Source: Aptenodytes patagonicus (taxonomy: Eukaryota; Chordata; Aves; Sphenisciformes; Spheniscidae). Taken from it: a DNA stretch of 64,000 nt. The position numbers and the translations under genes are program-made. Within the stretch, counting starts at the first letter, position 1. Each line of letters begins with the position of its first letter. The stretch is from positions 5,548,641-5,612,640 of the forward strand of contig NC_134961.1 in NCBI RefSeq assembly GCF_965638725.1, written 5' to 3'. The notes below the pieces were generated by a model. The model was given only the letters and a program-made list of their open reading frames with translations, ran no database searches and had not been told where the DNA came from. Shown here one piece after another: positions 1 through 12,700 of the stretch.

Positions 1-3000
1 CGAATGCGGGGGGAGGAAAAAAGTGGGAGAAAGGGGTACGAAGATTGATGTTACAGATACTTGAGCCCCAAATAATATGCTACAGTTATTACACCGACGG
101 ATCTAATTCTCTAACCATAAGCCCGTAGGGTTGTATTTAGTTACAGTCCATACTAGTCTGCCCGACGAGTCGCGGACACGCCGATGTGCTACGACAGTTA
201 ATGCACGGCACTGCTGACACTGAACGGCTAGCGGGGACGCTGCGGGGGCTTGCAGAGAAAGAGGATTTCATACGAGGGGTAGGCATGTGGCATCGCTGGC
301 CAGGCTGGGGGCCGGCGTCCCGCCCTACCTTTCAGCACGTTTTAATCCAGCGGGGCCTCGACGGCTGCCAGCCCGTGCTGCCGCGGGGCCGGGGAGCTAC
401 ACGGGCGTTCGGCAACGGCCTCGCCAATAAACCAGAAAATGGTTTTTGTTCAAGGTGGGCAAATGCTCTTTCCAAGGCCTGTGCCTCTTGGGCCGTGCGG
501 TACCACGTTAATTACGGCTTGTCCCGTCCTGCCTGGCTGACACAGCCTCGGCGGGGCGACTACGTACGTAAAGTCATCGCTGTTGCCTGGAAAAAATACA
601 CCAGTTGTGGGCTGCCTGCCCGTAGGGGCTGCCTGCTCCTGCAGACCCGAGCCTTCCCAGTGCCACCCCGGCAGGGACGTCCTCCCCTCCACCGACAGGG
701 ACTACGGCAGACTTTCGGTGGCAGAGGGAGCAGGGTTAAGCTTCCTTGAGGTGCCTGTTGGTGTGGCTGGAGACGTTATTCCCGGCTCCGGTTTAATCAA
801 GGAGCAATCTGTTCTGCCTTCCTGCTGCCAGGAAGCCTCTCGGGTGCCCAAGCACCTTCCTCCTCCTCTCCTGCCCAGCAAAACGCAGCCAGGTCCTTGC
901 ACGCTCACCGTGCCGCCTGCAAGTTAAAGGTAATAACTGACTTTTGGGGAGCTGTAAAAAGCCGCTGACCCTGAGAAGAACAACGGTGCCTCGGCCGGGG
1001 GCTGAAGCCGTCCCCGTTTCACCGTTGCTGCTCTTAAGGTCGGGGCCGGCGTGAGAGCGTGCGTGTGCGTGTGCGTCCCTTCTGCGTCCCACCGCCGGCG
1101 GGTGGGAGGGTGGGGAGGAAAGAAAGGCAACGCAGGCCTCGGTACATTCAGATGTTGTAATATTCAGCATGGTTACACCAGGGGTCAGGACACGTCCCGC
1201 AGTCAGACAGAGCTTTAGTTCTTTACGGTTACAAGGAAACTCTGGAACAGTTATATAGTTAGAAAAAATACAATGTACTGAACAAACATTATCTCACATA
1301 CAATCAATTTAAACATTTAAATTGATTATAATTTTGCTAAAATATTAACACAAGTACTGTTTGTGCTGCTAAAATTTCAGTGTTCCCTCTAAGGAAAATA
1401 TTGCTACAGTTCTACCGTACCCTGTATTAAAATCCTTTGCCTTTTTTTTCCCAGCAAGACTGACTCTAGAAAAATCGCAAGGGTCACGTAATTAATTTAG
1501 GCTTATACCGTACTGGGGTTTGGGTGTCCCTGGTCTGCTTAATGCAAGGGTGTCCCACTGTTCACCAAGCCCTGCTGGTGTGGGCCACCGGCAGATCACC
1601 CTTGGTCACCTCTTCCTTGCTCCTTGCGTTAGCCGAGCAAGTGACACCTCCAATAAAGCAGCGCGGCGTCCTCCTGCTCGTGCGCCTGCAGCCGCCGCCG
1701 CCGCGGGCAGCGGGGCTGAGCGCTACCGACCCCGATAGCGCTTGGACCTCAAAGTGGGTGCAAAGGTGTCCAGAGGGAGAGAGGTCTCCTCTGCCGTCGC
1801 TGTTGGGAAAAGCCCGTGGTGGGGACCGCGGCAGGACACCAGCTCTCGGTGCCACCGCGCGCAGCCGCGCTGCGTGGGGAGGCTGCAGCGGCGCGGGAGA
1901 AGCATCCGAGTTGGGAAATGCTGCCTGAAAAATCCCCGGGCAGCTCCAGTGGCTCCGGTGCTGCCAGGCGCGTGGGAAGAGCTCAGCTCCAGCAAAGCCA
2001 GCCTTCGCTGCAAATGCACATCTTAACCCGGCCTGAATAGTAGGGGATTCAAGTAAAGCACTTTGTCACTGATAATGACTGCTCGTGAGGAGATTTGCTG
2101 CTTATTAATTAACGCACTTATTTGCAATTTAGCAGCAGAAATGAGCTGTGTTAATGATGACAAAAAAACCGCTGGATGTTTTTGCTACAAGGAGAGCTGG
2201 GGCAGTCCGGTAACTATTGCTTGTCACGAGGTCAGAAGGCAGCACGCAACTTCTGCCGGCGTCAACCAGCAAGGCGAAACCGCGGCTCGCCAGCCGCCGG
2301 GAGCCGGAGAGTCGAGGGCCTCTAAGGATGGAGCTGCCACCGAGGTGGTCGGGAATTCAAGTTTCAGCTCCTTTGCTCAGTCCTTAGTGACAGATAGCTC
2401 AGGTCACAGCCACCGCGCAGGCAGACAGGCGGGGAAAGCAGGCAGGTTGCTGACAAGGATCTACTGGATTTTGCACGTTGAGTTATTTTTGACAAGGCAG
2501 GAATTTTGCAGCTGAAAACCAAACCTCAGCCTCCTTCCCAGGCGTTTTTCATTCACCGTCTTCTCCCCCACTATTTGCAAACACGGGGCCGTGTGCCCCC
2601 CCAGGATGGACTTCAATGGCCTGTGAAGTCTTTCCAGTTCTCTGTCTGAATTCCTCATTTCTAGAGACCGCAGGGTAAAATGTACGTTCACCACTGAGGT
2701 TCTGCTGCAGCTGACGACAGATGGTGGCTGCTCCCAGTATAGAAACGCAAGTTCAGTGCCACTCCTAATGGACCGGGAATTTGAGTCGCAGAGACACCCA
2801 CCCCTTTTGTGTTGGTAGCTCTGGGTTTGAGCGTGAGGGTGTTCAGCGTTGCCAACCAGAAACTATTTGTAAATTTGCAAAACCTTCCCAACCCCTCGGT
2901 GAAGAAGTGGAACTGCAACGCGCCGTATTTTCCGCTGATAAAAGGCGATTCCTAATTAGCAGCCAACTATTGCTGAACTGGTTTCCAGTTTCAAGCAGTA

Positions 3001-3430
3001 ACTTTTTACATCCTCAGCCAGAACCACGTTGAAGTGTAGAAGCAATTTGGATGTTCAGCACAAACCCCGACCCGCTGCGCCCCCCCCCCCCGCTGCTTGC
3101 ATCCTAAGCTAAGTTTGAAACGCCTGTTTGGATTTTGGTTTTTTTTTTGTACAGTAAATATATACAAATAAAAGTAACACAGACGCCACTTATTTCTTTG
3201 TGAATTTGGCGCTTTCCATGGAACACGTACAGGAAAGCTCTGCAGCGGGAGTGGCGCGGGGCCGATCTCCCCCCCCTCACCGCCACGAGACCGATTCTGT
3301 GTTAGCTCTGGAAGAACGAGATAAATAGCAACTCCTCAGCTACTGTGCTCTCTAACAGGAAAAGGTATTCTGGGCTTTCCCGGGCGCTCAGCAGAGCCCA
3401 GCGCTGACTGCCCCGTGTCAAGCCTCAGAG
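1..3430. other. flank downstream of SYNGR3, no gene recognised
   Basis: No exon can be supported here on either strand. In mammals ZNF598 lies next, tail to tail with SYNGR3, so this could hold part of its 3' end. I see no zinc-finger or ZNF598-like coding sequence, only a plus-strand AATAAA at 1652-1657 and an ATTAAA near 1427. The block 1200-1480 is strikingly AT-rich against GC-rich surroundings and could be 3'UTR of either strand. A second AT-rich block at about 2055-2175 contains homeodomain- and POU-like words. Confidence 0.4.
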
Positions 3431-3436
3431 AGGGCA

Positions 3437-3442
3437 TTTATT
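3437..3442 (-). terminator. SYNGR3: candidate SYNGR3 poly(A) signal
   Basis: AATAAA on the minus strand, about 265 nt past the SYNGR3 stop codon. It would give a 3'UTR of roughly 290 nt. This is the nearest canonical hexamer; longer forms ending in the AT-rich block at 1200-1480 are possible. Confidence 0.5.
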
Positions 3443-3705
3443 CATCTTTCGCCACGTGTAGGCGATGTGGTAGCAACCTTCCTTCCTTCCTTCTGACTTA
3501 GAGGGAACACTGCTTTTATAAAACCCTTGGACAGGTAAGACAAGAACCAATACCACTGTACAGAATTCACTGCACAACTAGCTAATAGTAAGGAACCCAG
3601 CACTGACTTGCCACATTAAGGAAATAGGACTGAATACATTTGCAATCAACCGGTTAAGTGTACTGCACCGTAGGACTCGGTCTGTGGGTACACGGCCCTC
3701 GCCCC

Positions 3706-6700
3706 TCAGTACGCTGGCACTTGGTAACCTTTCGGGTTGGTGTCTAAGGTCTCGGTGAAGGGGGGGCTCTGGTAGGTCTCTGTGCTCTCGATGCCGCTGC
3801 CGGTGGGGTAGCCGGGGTACGCCGCGTTGGGGTCGGTGGCGAACTGATCGGTGGCAAAGAGCGACATGTCCGTCCCCAGGCGGTATCTCTGCAGCGCCTT
3901 CACCGCCAGCGCAACCTGCCGCGGGACGGAGGAGGGTTGGGGGGGATGGCAACGCGGCGGCCAGGACCCCACGTCCCCCCAGGACCCTGCATCCCCCCAG
4001 GACCCCGCGTCCCCCCAGGACCCCGCGTCCCCCGGCTCGCTGCAAAGCGCCGAGCGCACCGCAGCATCCCAGGCGGCTGCTGGCCCCGCTCCATTAAAGC
4101 CAAGAGCTAAAACAACCCCAAACCACAACCCCTAGCGCTAAAGATGCCATTTCTCTGCGACAGGTTGACCCCCAAAGCTCTGCCGAGGGTGGGGGTCACA
4201 GCCTGGGCTCAGGTCCCCGGCCGTGCAGATTTGGCACCGCTGGCACCAATAAACCCATCCACTGCGGGGAGGGAAAGCTGCCGAGTCCCGGGCCAGCAAA
4301 ATAGGTCAGTTCTGCCGAGACTCCTTCACCCTCTTCCAGGTTGCCAGTATTCAGGTCGCAAACCATGGGAAATGCAGGTGGCAGGGCTGCGAGCGCACCA
4401 CGCTCGCTCTTATTTCAGGAGGTTTCATTAACAATTCAATTAGTTTATAAATGACAGGTTCAGGGGGGGAAAAAAAAACCCACCCGCAGACACGGAGAAC
4501 GGCTCCCCAGCCACTGCCCAGCGCCCGCTCCCCGGCGCTGGTTGTGCGCCGATCAAGCAGAGCACCTGGGTTTATTAACGGTACCAGCGGAGGGGCTGCC
4601 AGTGCGACCCCACATCCCAGCCATCCTCCGCGCGGGTGGCAGGGTCCGGTGTCCCCAGTGCCGACCCTGGGGTGGGAGCAGATGCTGATGGGACGGGGGA
4701 GAGCATCCCACCCAGCTCCCTTCCCTGGCGGCTGCATTAAACGGGCAGTCTGGCAATACAGCGATGGAGAAGAGCTGTGAGGGAGCTGGGATTAAAAGAG
4801 ATTTATTTGGATAATAACAGAGCAGGGAGCAGTTAAACTGGTGAGTAACTGGAGCCAGGCCTGCTGCTGGAAAGCCTCAGACTGTCTTTTAAGGCAATAT
4901 GGAATTACTGCACATCTTGGGTGCTCTCTGCCCACGAAAAGCTGGAGGAGGGGTGGAGGTGATGCAGGGGCCACCCCCGCTCCTCCATGCGCGGCCTCCG
5001 GAGCAGGAGCCCCCCGAGCGGTGCAGGCACCCCCAGGTATATGTGGGATCCAGCGGCTGTGGGCAAGGGGCCCCGCGGGGTTTTGCACACCCCTGGCAGA
5101 CGTCCCTCTGCCACTGTGCAGCCCCGGGGATGCACAGAGCCTCAAAGCAGGAGCAAAGGGGGTTTCTGCAAGCCCCCGTCTCCGGGGTGGGCAGCAGAGG
5201 AGCCAGTCTGGCTTCCCACGAGGGTGAGCTGATGAGCCTGAAAGCTCCCAAAATCCCCCTGCCATCCCGTGAGACCGGCTCATCGCGGTGATCCGCTCCT
5301 GGGGACTGATTTGCTTCCAATCAAGCCACTCCCGGGGCTCTAAGGAGGCCCTGAAATGAGGGCAGCTCGTGGCTAGCGACATGTTTTCAATGGGAACGCA
5401 ACTTTCCAGCCTCAGGAGAAGGGGAAATCTGGAATTCCCCAGCGAGAGGGGACCAGAGCTGATGCTTCCTGGGTAAGAAACCACAAGTTTCATCTCTATT
5501 TAGAGGGACCGCAGGTTTCCTCAGTACAGCCCCTTGCTGCCCACCAGCATTCACTTCTCCAAACCGTGCCCCAGATTCCTCCTCCCAGCTCAGCGCTGAG
5601 CCCAGGGCAGTTTTCAGTTCTCCTCTCCCCACCTTAGCTCCGAAGCTGAACTCACCCAGACGATGATGGAGAAAAAGGAGAAGGTGATTGCTGCCCGGGC
5701 GGCGTCTGCTCCTTGCGAAACCCCTTTGCTCATCGTCGTCTGTTGCCACTGGTTTGCTAGGAAGCAGAAGGCTACAAACCATAGGAAGGACAAGAAACCT
5801 GAAAGAGAACAGAGCTGGTCAGTGCTGTCCCTGCCCACCGCTGCCGCTGCTGCAAGGACCCCCGTTTGCTGATGCACAAACGTGCCGCCGTCAAGATTTT
5901 CAAATAGCAACCGTGATCTTGGGTGCCTCGGCCTGTGCTGAGGCCCAAACGGAGCTATTTTAAAAGAGGCTGATTTGCAATCGCCGGGAAAACAGGGATG
6001 GAAGGAACCTTGTAGGGTCACCCAGTGTGTTACCTGCCCGAAGCTCAGCTCACCCACATCTCAACCTGATCTCAAAGACCTCCAGGGACAGCACACCCTC
6101 TCTGGACACGCGGTCCTCACAGTCTGGGATTTCAGCCTGCTCGCAGGCGTCACGGCGCTACCACCTCAACTCCAGCACCCCAGCGTGTCGACCCACCGTT
6201 CCCGCTGTTCCCTGGACACCACCGGCTCTTAGAAACTTTGGGCTGGATGCTGCAAACCTCACGCAGGAAGGAGCCTGCACTCCTGAGAGCAGCACCAGGC
6301 TGCTTGGCTGACGCAGGAGACGGCTTTACAGCTGTTCTGCGATGGGCCGTGCCTTGGTCCTACCCAAGGACACAGCCGGAGAGCTTAAAAAAAGGCAAGT
6401 AACAATCACCCAGGAATATGGACAGGCTGAGATTAACCCCTGCTCCGAACACGGGGATCACGAGTGACCCTGGGACGTCAATGCATCCCACGAGCGCAGC
6501 AAACGAGCACGTGCTCATCGTGTGCTGTGCCCAGGGCAGGGACGCGGCAGGGCTGCCCATGGAGCTGAGAGGCACACGGGCTTCACGTGAGAGAGGGCTC
6601 TGCTCGTCCCTGCTGCCCTCCGCTGACTGCGCTCCTGTTCTCAGCCTCTCTGGGCTCTGCGGGATTGAGCAAAAACGCTCCGGTGATTATTCCTTACTGG

Positions 6701-9700
6701 AACCAAAGCTGGCTGAGCAAGATAGGGCTGCAGCTCCCTTAATTCAATCACCAGCCAACAGCACTGCCTGATGCCAAGGAGCTCAGAAAATAGTCAAGAA
6801 GCAAGCCACAAGCGCACAGCGTAAGGAGCAGTGATGCTTTCCAGCGCTGGGAAGAGGGGCTGCACAACCTGGAGCCTTCCATGATGCCGTTTTAAGGGTC
6901 TCCAGCTTTCCTGAGCATCCCCAGCACAAAGGTGTCCCCCCCCCGCACTGATTCTGTGGGTCAGTGCACGCGTGGACGCCGGGCACCGGCAGGCGGGACG
7001 CTGAGCTACCCAGCACCTTCCCAAGGATCATGAGCACATCAGTATGAGCAGCCACGCTGCCGGTCCCATGGGGCAGCTGGCTGCAAAGCACAGTCTGACT
7101 GCAGGGAGAAGAAAGAAGCTTCCTTTACTCCCTTTATCTTGCCAGTTGTTCCTAAGTACAGTATAAATTGCATACGTGCATCCACATCCAGTGCGAGAGT
7201 TACGGGGCTCATCGCACACCTCGCCTTTAATTCAGAATTTGCTTCTAAATGCAGTTTAAGAAAACGCACTCCTCATCTCCTCCTGTTGCACGATGGGGCC
7301 TGGGGCTTCCTAACCAGCGGATGCTTTTGTCTGCCTGGCCATGCTTGAGCCCTTGAACTGCCCTCACAGCAACACAACCTCCAGCCAGGATCATCCAGGC
7401 TTTCCTTTTCCAAATGACAGACTAATACAACAGCCCCTTTTTGCTGAATACAGCTACCGCCTGCCACCAAAACCGCCCCAAATCCCTGCATATATATTTT
7501 CACTTCCCCTTAGGATGATGCACTTGTCGTCAGTGTTAAACGGGACCTCTGGAGCTTATTCCTCAAAGGTCATCCTCAGGGACAGAGATGCTTTCTAGCT
7601 CCCCAGCTCTGTTATAACGGGGCTTTACCAGCAGCTGGCCCCCGTTAGGGGAAGTAGACCCAACCCCTAAACGTGGACACAAGAAGAGGCATGCCCGAGA
7701 TACGGCGTTGGCTGCAGCTCGGATGACCAGTATGCGGTGAACATGGTGGGTAGCGGTCCCCCGGCAGGTCTCGGTGCAGGAGATGCTGAACCACATCTCC
7801 AGATGCTGCACGACTGAAGCCCTCCCACCTCCGGATACTTGGGGAGCAAATGCCATGGCAGCGGGGAGCACTGCCCTGCCGTGCTCGAGGAGCAAGCCTC
7901 AGTCAGGAGTTTCTCGCTCAAATACGCACCTTCCTGGAGACAGCAGTGTTTGGAAGTCGGAAGACCAGAGATGAAACCTAAGAGCAGCTCCTCACAGGCT
8001 AATTCGGAGCCGCGCTGTGGGGAGCAGAGGGATGCTCAGGGACAAGCTCTGGGGCCATGCAGGGCTGGCACCAAGGGACGCTGGCGCTCTCCAACAGGAC
8101 TAGGCTGTGTCACTGGTTTATAGAGGGTGAACTTCCTTGGGGGGACTGTTTCTTTGTTTAACACTCAATCTAGTACAGCAGGTCCTCCCTCGTACGCTCC
8201 TGGGCAGGACACTACCGCAGAGCACGAGTCACAGCCACGACACGGGGGCTGCCCACCGACCAGCAGCACAAAGCCCCATCTACCGCTGCTGTCTTCTAAG
8301 GGTTTTCAAGAGTTAAAATGACATCATGCACATCCCCGAACGTGCACCGGCTGCGCTGGGTATTGCAGTTACCGGCTTCCTCTGCAACACTGAGATACGC
8401 GAGACGCTGACCTTCCCGGTGCCAAAACCGTCAGCTTCTTCAGCCAGAAACTGAAGCTGGGGTCGCTTCTGCTGCCACCCATGTGGACTTCCCGGAGGTT
8501 TCGCGACGCAAAGACAAGCCTTTCCCCTCCACATCCAGCTCTGCCTGGATCCCTGAGAAGAAAAAGGATTCCCTCCAGTGCCCTGGGGAAGCGGGAAGGC
8601 AGGTATCGCTGTCAACGGAGGAGATGGGGTCAGGCATGGAGAGCATCTCCAGAAACACCAGCCAGGCGTTGTTCGAAGTTTGGAGGACCGACACACGCCT
8701 GCGTGTGAGATCAGACCTCCCAGGGAGCTCTATGGGAACTATTTTTGTTTCTGTACCAGCACTTATTTTCATTTGTGATCACGTTCACCTTCTGCTAGCG
8801 CTCCTTCAAGATGAGGCTTTGCACCCAATAACGTGAATCGGACACGCAGGATTGCAGCTGACTCCCCTCGCTCCTGGCACCTCACCGGGAACACGGCTGT
8901 GCCCTCGTCCGGCACCCGCACGGTCCCGGTCCCACAGAGGGGCTGGCAGTGCCTGCACCCAGCCCCCGGTGTATTTGCAGCATCAGGCGTAAGCGGCTGT
9001 TTTGGAGGTGTCTGTTGCTACCCATGAATTTTAAAACCTCACGAAGAGGGCTCAGCTGATAGTAGCACGGTGTGGCTACGTGTGCCGGTCCCGACTCCAG
9101 CTGGAAACAGGCACGGTAGCAGCTCTGCACCCTCCAGCACGCTGGGGAAAAGGAGAACGCGAGGAAGCACCGCAAGAGCCAGCAGATAATTATCGTTTTA
9201 GGATCTGCAGACAGCAGAGTGCAAACACCAGGAAAGACGCGTTACAGCCATAATTACAGCCTGGTCCCAAGCAAGCGCACGTCTACAGGAGCAGCTGTAA
9301 GAGCAGATGGAAGAGAAAGTCGCAAATGCCGTTTGCACAGCGCCGTGGCCCTGCCTGCACCCTTGCCTGCGCCCCTGCGTTACCTCCCGGCCGGCTCGGT
9401 GGCTCTGATCTGCCACTGATCCAATGCACAAGTCCTCTTTCCTTCAAGCGAAAGAAAGTTGTGGGTTAACACTTTCATTAACTCCCCCCACAACCTCCAG
9501 AGGCAGCAACTGCCAGTTGACATCTGCTTTGCTGGCAGCCGGCATCAGGCTCCTGGGTGACCCGGGCAAAGGGCCAGAAACAACCCGCTTTTCTCACCCC
9601 CCCCCGCACGCCGCCCGGTTTGCAACGCTGCCTCGTACCCGAGCGTGTTCCTCACCCGGTTATTTCCCAGATGCATTTTCAGCTTTTATATCAAAACAAG

Positions 9701-12700
9701 CAATAATGCAGAGATCACATAAGGAGAGAAAGGATGAAACAGTTGCAAGGAAAAAGGAGGAAACCAAGCATCCCATCCTTAGTGGGGAGGAAAAAAGAAG
9801 GGGACAGCATAAGAGAGTCCCACAGGGGAAGTCTCCAGGGGTTACTGATGTGGAGGTGGTTAAACGAGGCAAATTACATGGGTCAGCTCTGCCTCCTGGC
9901 AGGTTGGGTGCCCGAGGCTGCTGGGAGCAGCGCAGGGGGGTACGGTGGGCTGCAACCTCTGCGACTGTGGAGGCTTCACGTGCCAACGAAACCCTGCACT
10001 TCATCTCTGCTGCGGGATCCGCCTGTATCGACGCTTATTCTGGGAGCAATCAACTGCCTGGCCCTTCCACGTGAGTGGGTGTACAGGCTGTGGCAGTAGG
10101 GCTGTAGGAAAGGTTTGGGGCAGCCATAATTTTAGAAAAGTGAAGTCACAGCAATAGGAACGGGATAAAATACACTGACCAATTCCTCCTGCCGGAGCCC
10201 AGGCACCCGCACCGTCCCCTGGGAGCCAACGAGGCGACTGCACATCAGCAGCGCTGCACCGAATTTGGGCTTAGGAGACGGGAGAAACAGCACTGGGTGG
10301 AGAAGTGTTCACCGGCGACCATGGACTTTGTTACAAGAGCCCTGGACAACGCTCCCATTTATATCAGCACCAAGATGGATTTCAGCACAGCATTTCTAGG
10401 GTGCCCTGTGGGAAACGGTTCGTTAAGCGGGGAAAGTGGGGATTGTACAAGAGCAGCAAGAAAGGTAAGGAGCTGCTGGCGGGGAGACGTACCAGGCAGC
10501 ATTAACAGAGGCAATGCCAGCCTGGAGGGGAGCTATGGAAGACCACGCTTTGCAGACCCCGATAGGTGACACTGTGTTGGTCACAGGCTCGCGTCCACAT
10601 GATCTGCATGTAAGTGATTGATTTGTTTTACCAGCAAGGAAGTGGCTTGTGTGTTTTCTACCAAGAAGCCCGCAGAGGGGATGGCCCAAGGGAGCAGGGC
10701 GTCTCTGCCCAGACACAAGCTGAAGACACGATGCACCTGGAGCACACACATTGACCCAGGGTGATCCCAGGGTAATAAAGTGTCACCGCTGGCAGCACAG
10801 CTGCGTTGGGTGGATTTACCAGCACAGACCTCTGGTGCCATACTGCAGCCTGTCCCCAGGGCAGAGCACAACCCTCGCACAGCAGAGGCTCTGCAGGGCA
10901 GAACCTGTCTTCTCCAGCTCGCTGCTGAAGCCCGTGAACGCACATGCAATGCATGACAAGTGCAAAAGAGAAATGAGGCAGAGATTGAGAGCGGTACCAT
11001 CTCACACATGCCTGGCAGGGAAGAGAACGGCTGTTAGGAGGTGGAAGGCAAGGGAGGATCACAGCCTCGCACCGCGACACGCAGCATCAGCCAGAAGATG
11101 GATGTGATGTTCCCCTTCCGTTTGAATTGAAGGGTTGCAGGCACCGAGCCCCACGGAAGGGGCTGTAAATATCATCTAACAAGGGCTGGACGCTGGCGCT
11201 CTAGCACCATGGAAATCAGCTTTCCAGCATGGAGAGAACATCCTTAACAACAGGCAAGTGCAGGGAGGCGATGACGGATGTTTTCGTTTGGGAGCAGAGA
11301 GCCATCAGCGACCCTTGTGCTGGATAAATCACCTTCAGACTTCGCTAACACAAGAGCCTGGAAATGGAGAACATCAGCTGCAAACTCAGCCAGGCAACTC
11401 CCGCAGCAGCCGAGTGGAGGACGGCCCGGCTCAAGGCATCCTGCCTGCTCATGTTCACACAGATGAGCCCCAGGTCAAGGGGCTCAAGACAGCGCAGAAG
11501 ATCTGTGCCGCCTCTTGGGAGCCCCAGACCCACCTGCACACCGCAGTCCTCGAGGCAGCGAGGGATTACGGTGGTATCTGCTTTGTTCCAAAACACACAC
11601 GCACAAAGTGAAAACAGACCCAGATGTAACTGATGAAACGACATTTGCTTGAGCCAGAAACAGGAGATGTGGGAGGGTCAAACGCCCTGTCTGGACTCTG
11701 AAATGCAAGCACCAAGCCTCACTTCTCTGGGTGGCCTCACTGAACCCAGCTCAGCGAACGTCTCTGGTTGCAGAAGTGACACATACGAGCGGGACACCCC
11801 ACTGTCCCCAGGATGCCACGCACCGGCTTCCTCGCTCCTGCCTCTGGTCTCACGGCTGGATGGGACAAGCCATCTGCCCCCCCTGTTCTCCCTGACTGAG
11901 GCAAACGAGTCGCGCCATGCCGTGGGAGGAGAGGGGAGGACTCAAGCGTGGCGCTGCAGGGCACAGCAACGACCCTGCGCTGCCCACGGAGCCAGCATCA
12001 TCCTTCGCAAGCACAGCAAAGCCAGAGACGTACCTGAAAAGCCGAGGTCCAGCAGGACGGCCCGTTTGCGGTCCTTCACGCTGCTGATCTGCTGGAAGTA
12101 GAGGTCCACGACAAAGAAGAAGATACAGCCAAAGAAGGCAATGATGCCAACGGCGATGCCGTAGCTGCAGGCACTCTCATTCTTGTTGAAGATGCAGAGC
12201 AGCTGAGGGTTCTGGCTGTCCGTGTTCACATAGCACTCGTTCACGATGGAGCCAAACACCACGATGGAGAAGATCTGCAGAAGGAAGGACAAAACACAAC
12301 TTGCTGCTGTTTACATTTAACTCTGTTTTCCAACAGCAACATAATTGGATTCAATCCTGTCTTTGATTCCATGGCAACATGGCATTCGTTAGACAGATCC
12401 CGACTTTCGCGTGGTTGGTGGCCCAAAGCAATGGGCTGCTGGATGGTACCTAGGTCCTCCCTCGCTGTGAGCCTCTCTGCCTTTCAGTGGCTTGGTTTGC
12501 AGAGTATTTTAAGAGATGCTATTCTCCAGACAGGTCGAGGAGGGAAAAAATAAATAGATGGGCCAGGTCTCTGCACAGTCTTTCTGCTTGTCCTGCTCTC
12601 CGCTGTCAGGCTGTGCTCGATAAACCCCCTTGCGTCACTGCAGAGCGGGGAGAAATGAAGTTACAGAGGATAACTGAGCTGCTGAGCAGGCTGAGCCAGG

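Noticed and set aside
1-1500. ZNF598 3' end expected by synteny
   Set aside because: No coding similarity that I can recognise; only AT-rich sequence and isolated poly(A)-like hexamers, so no gene was called.
9424-10074. Plus-strand open frame of 216 codons in SYNGR3 intron 2
   Set aside because: No domain, low-complexity composition and codon use unlike the real exons; similar chance frames occur throughout this GC-rich intron.
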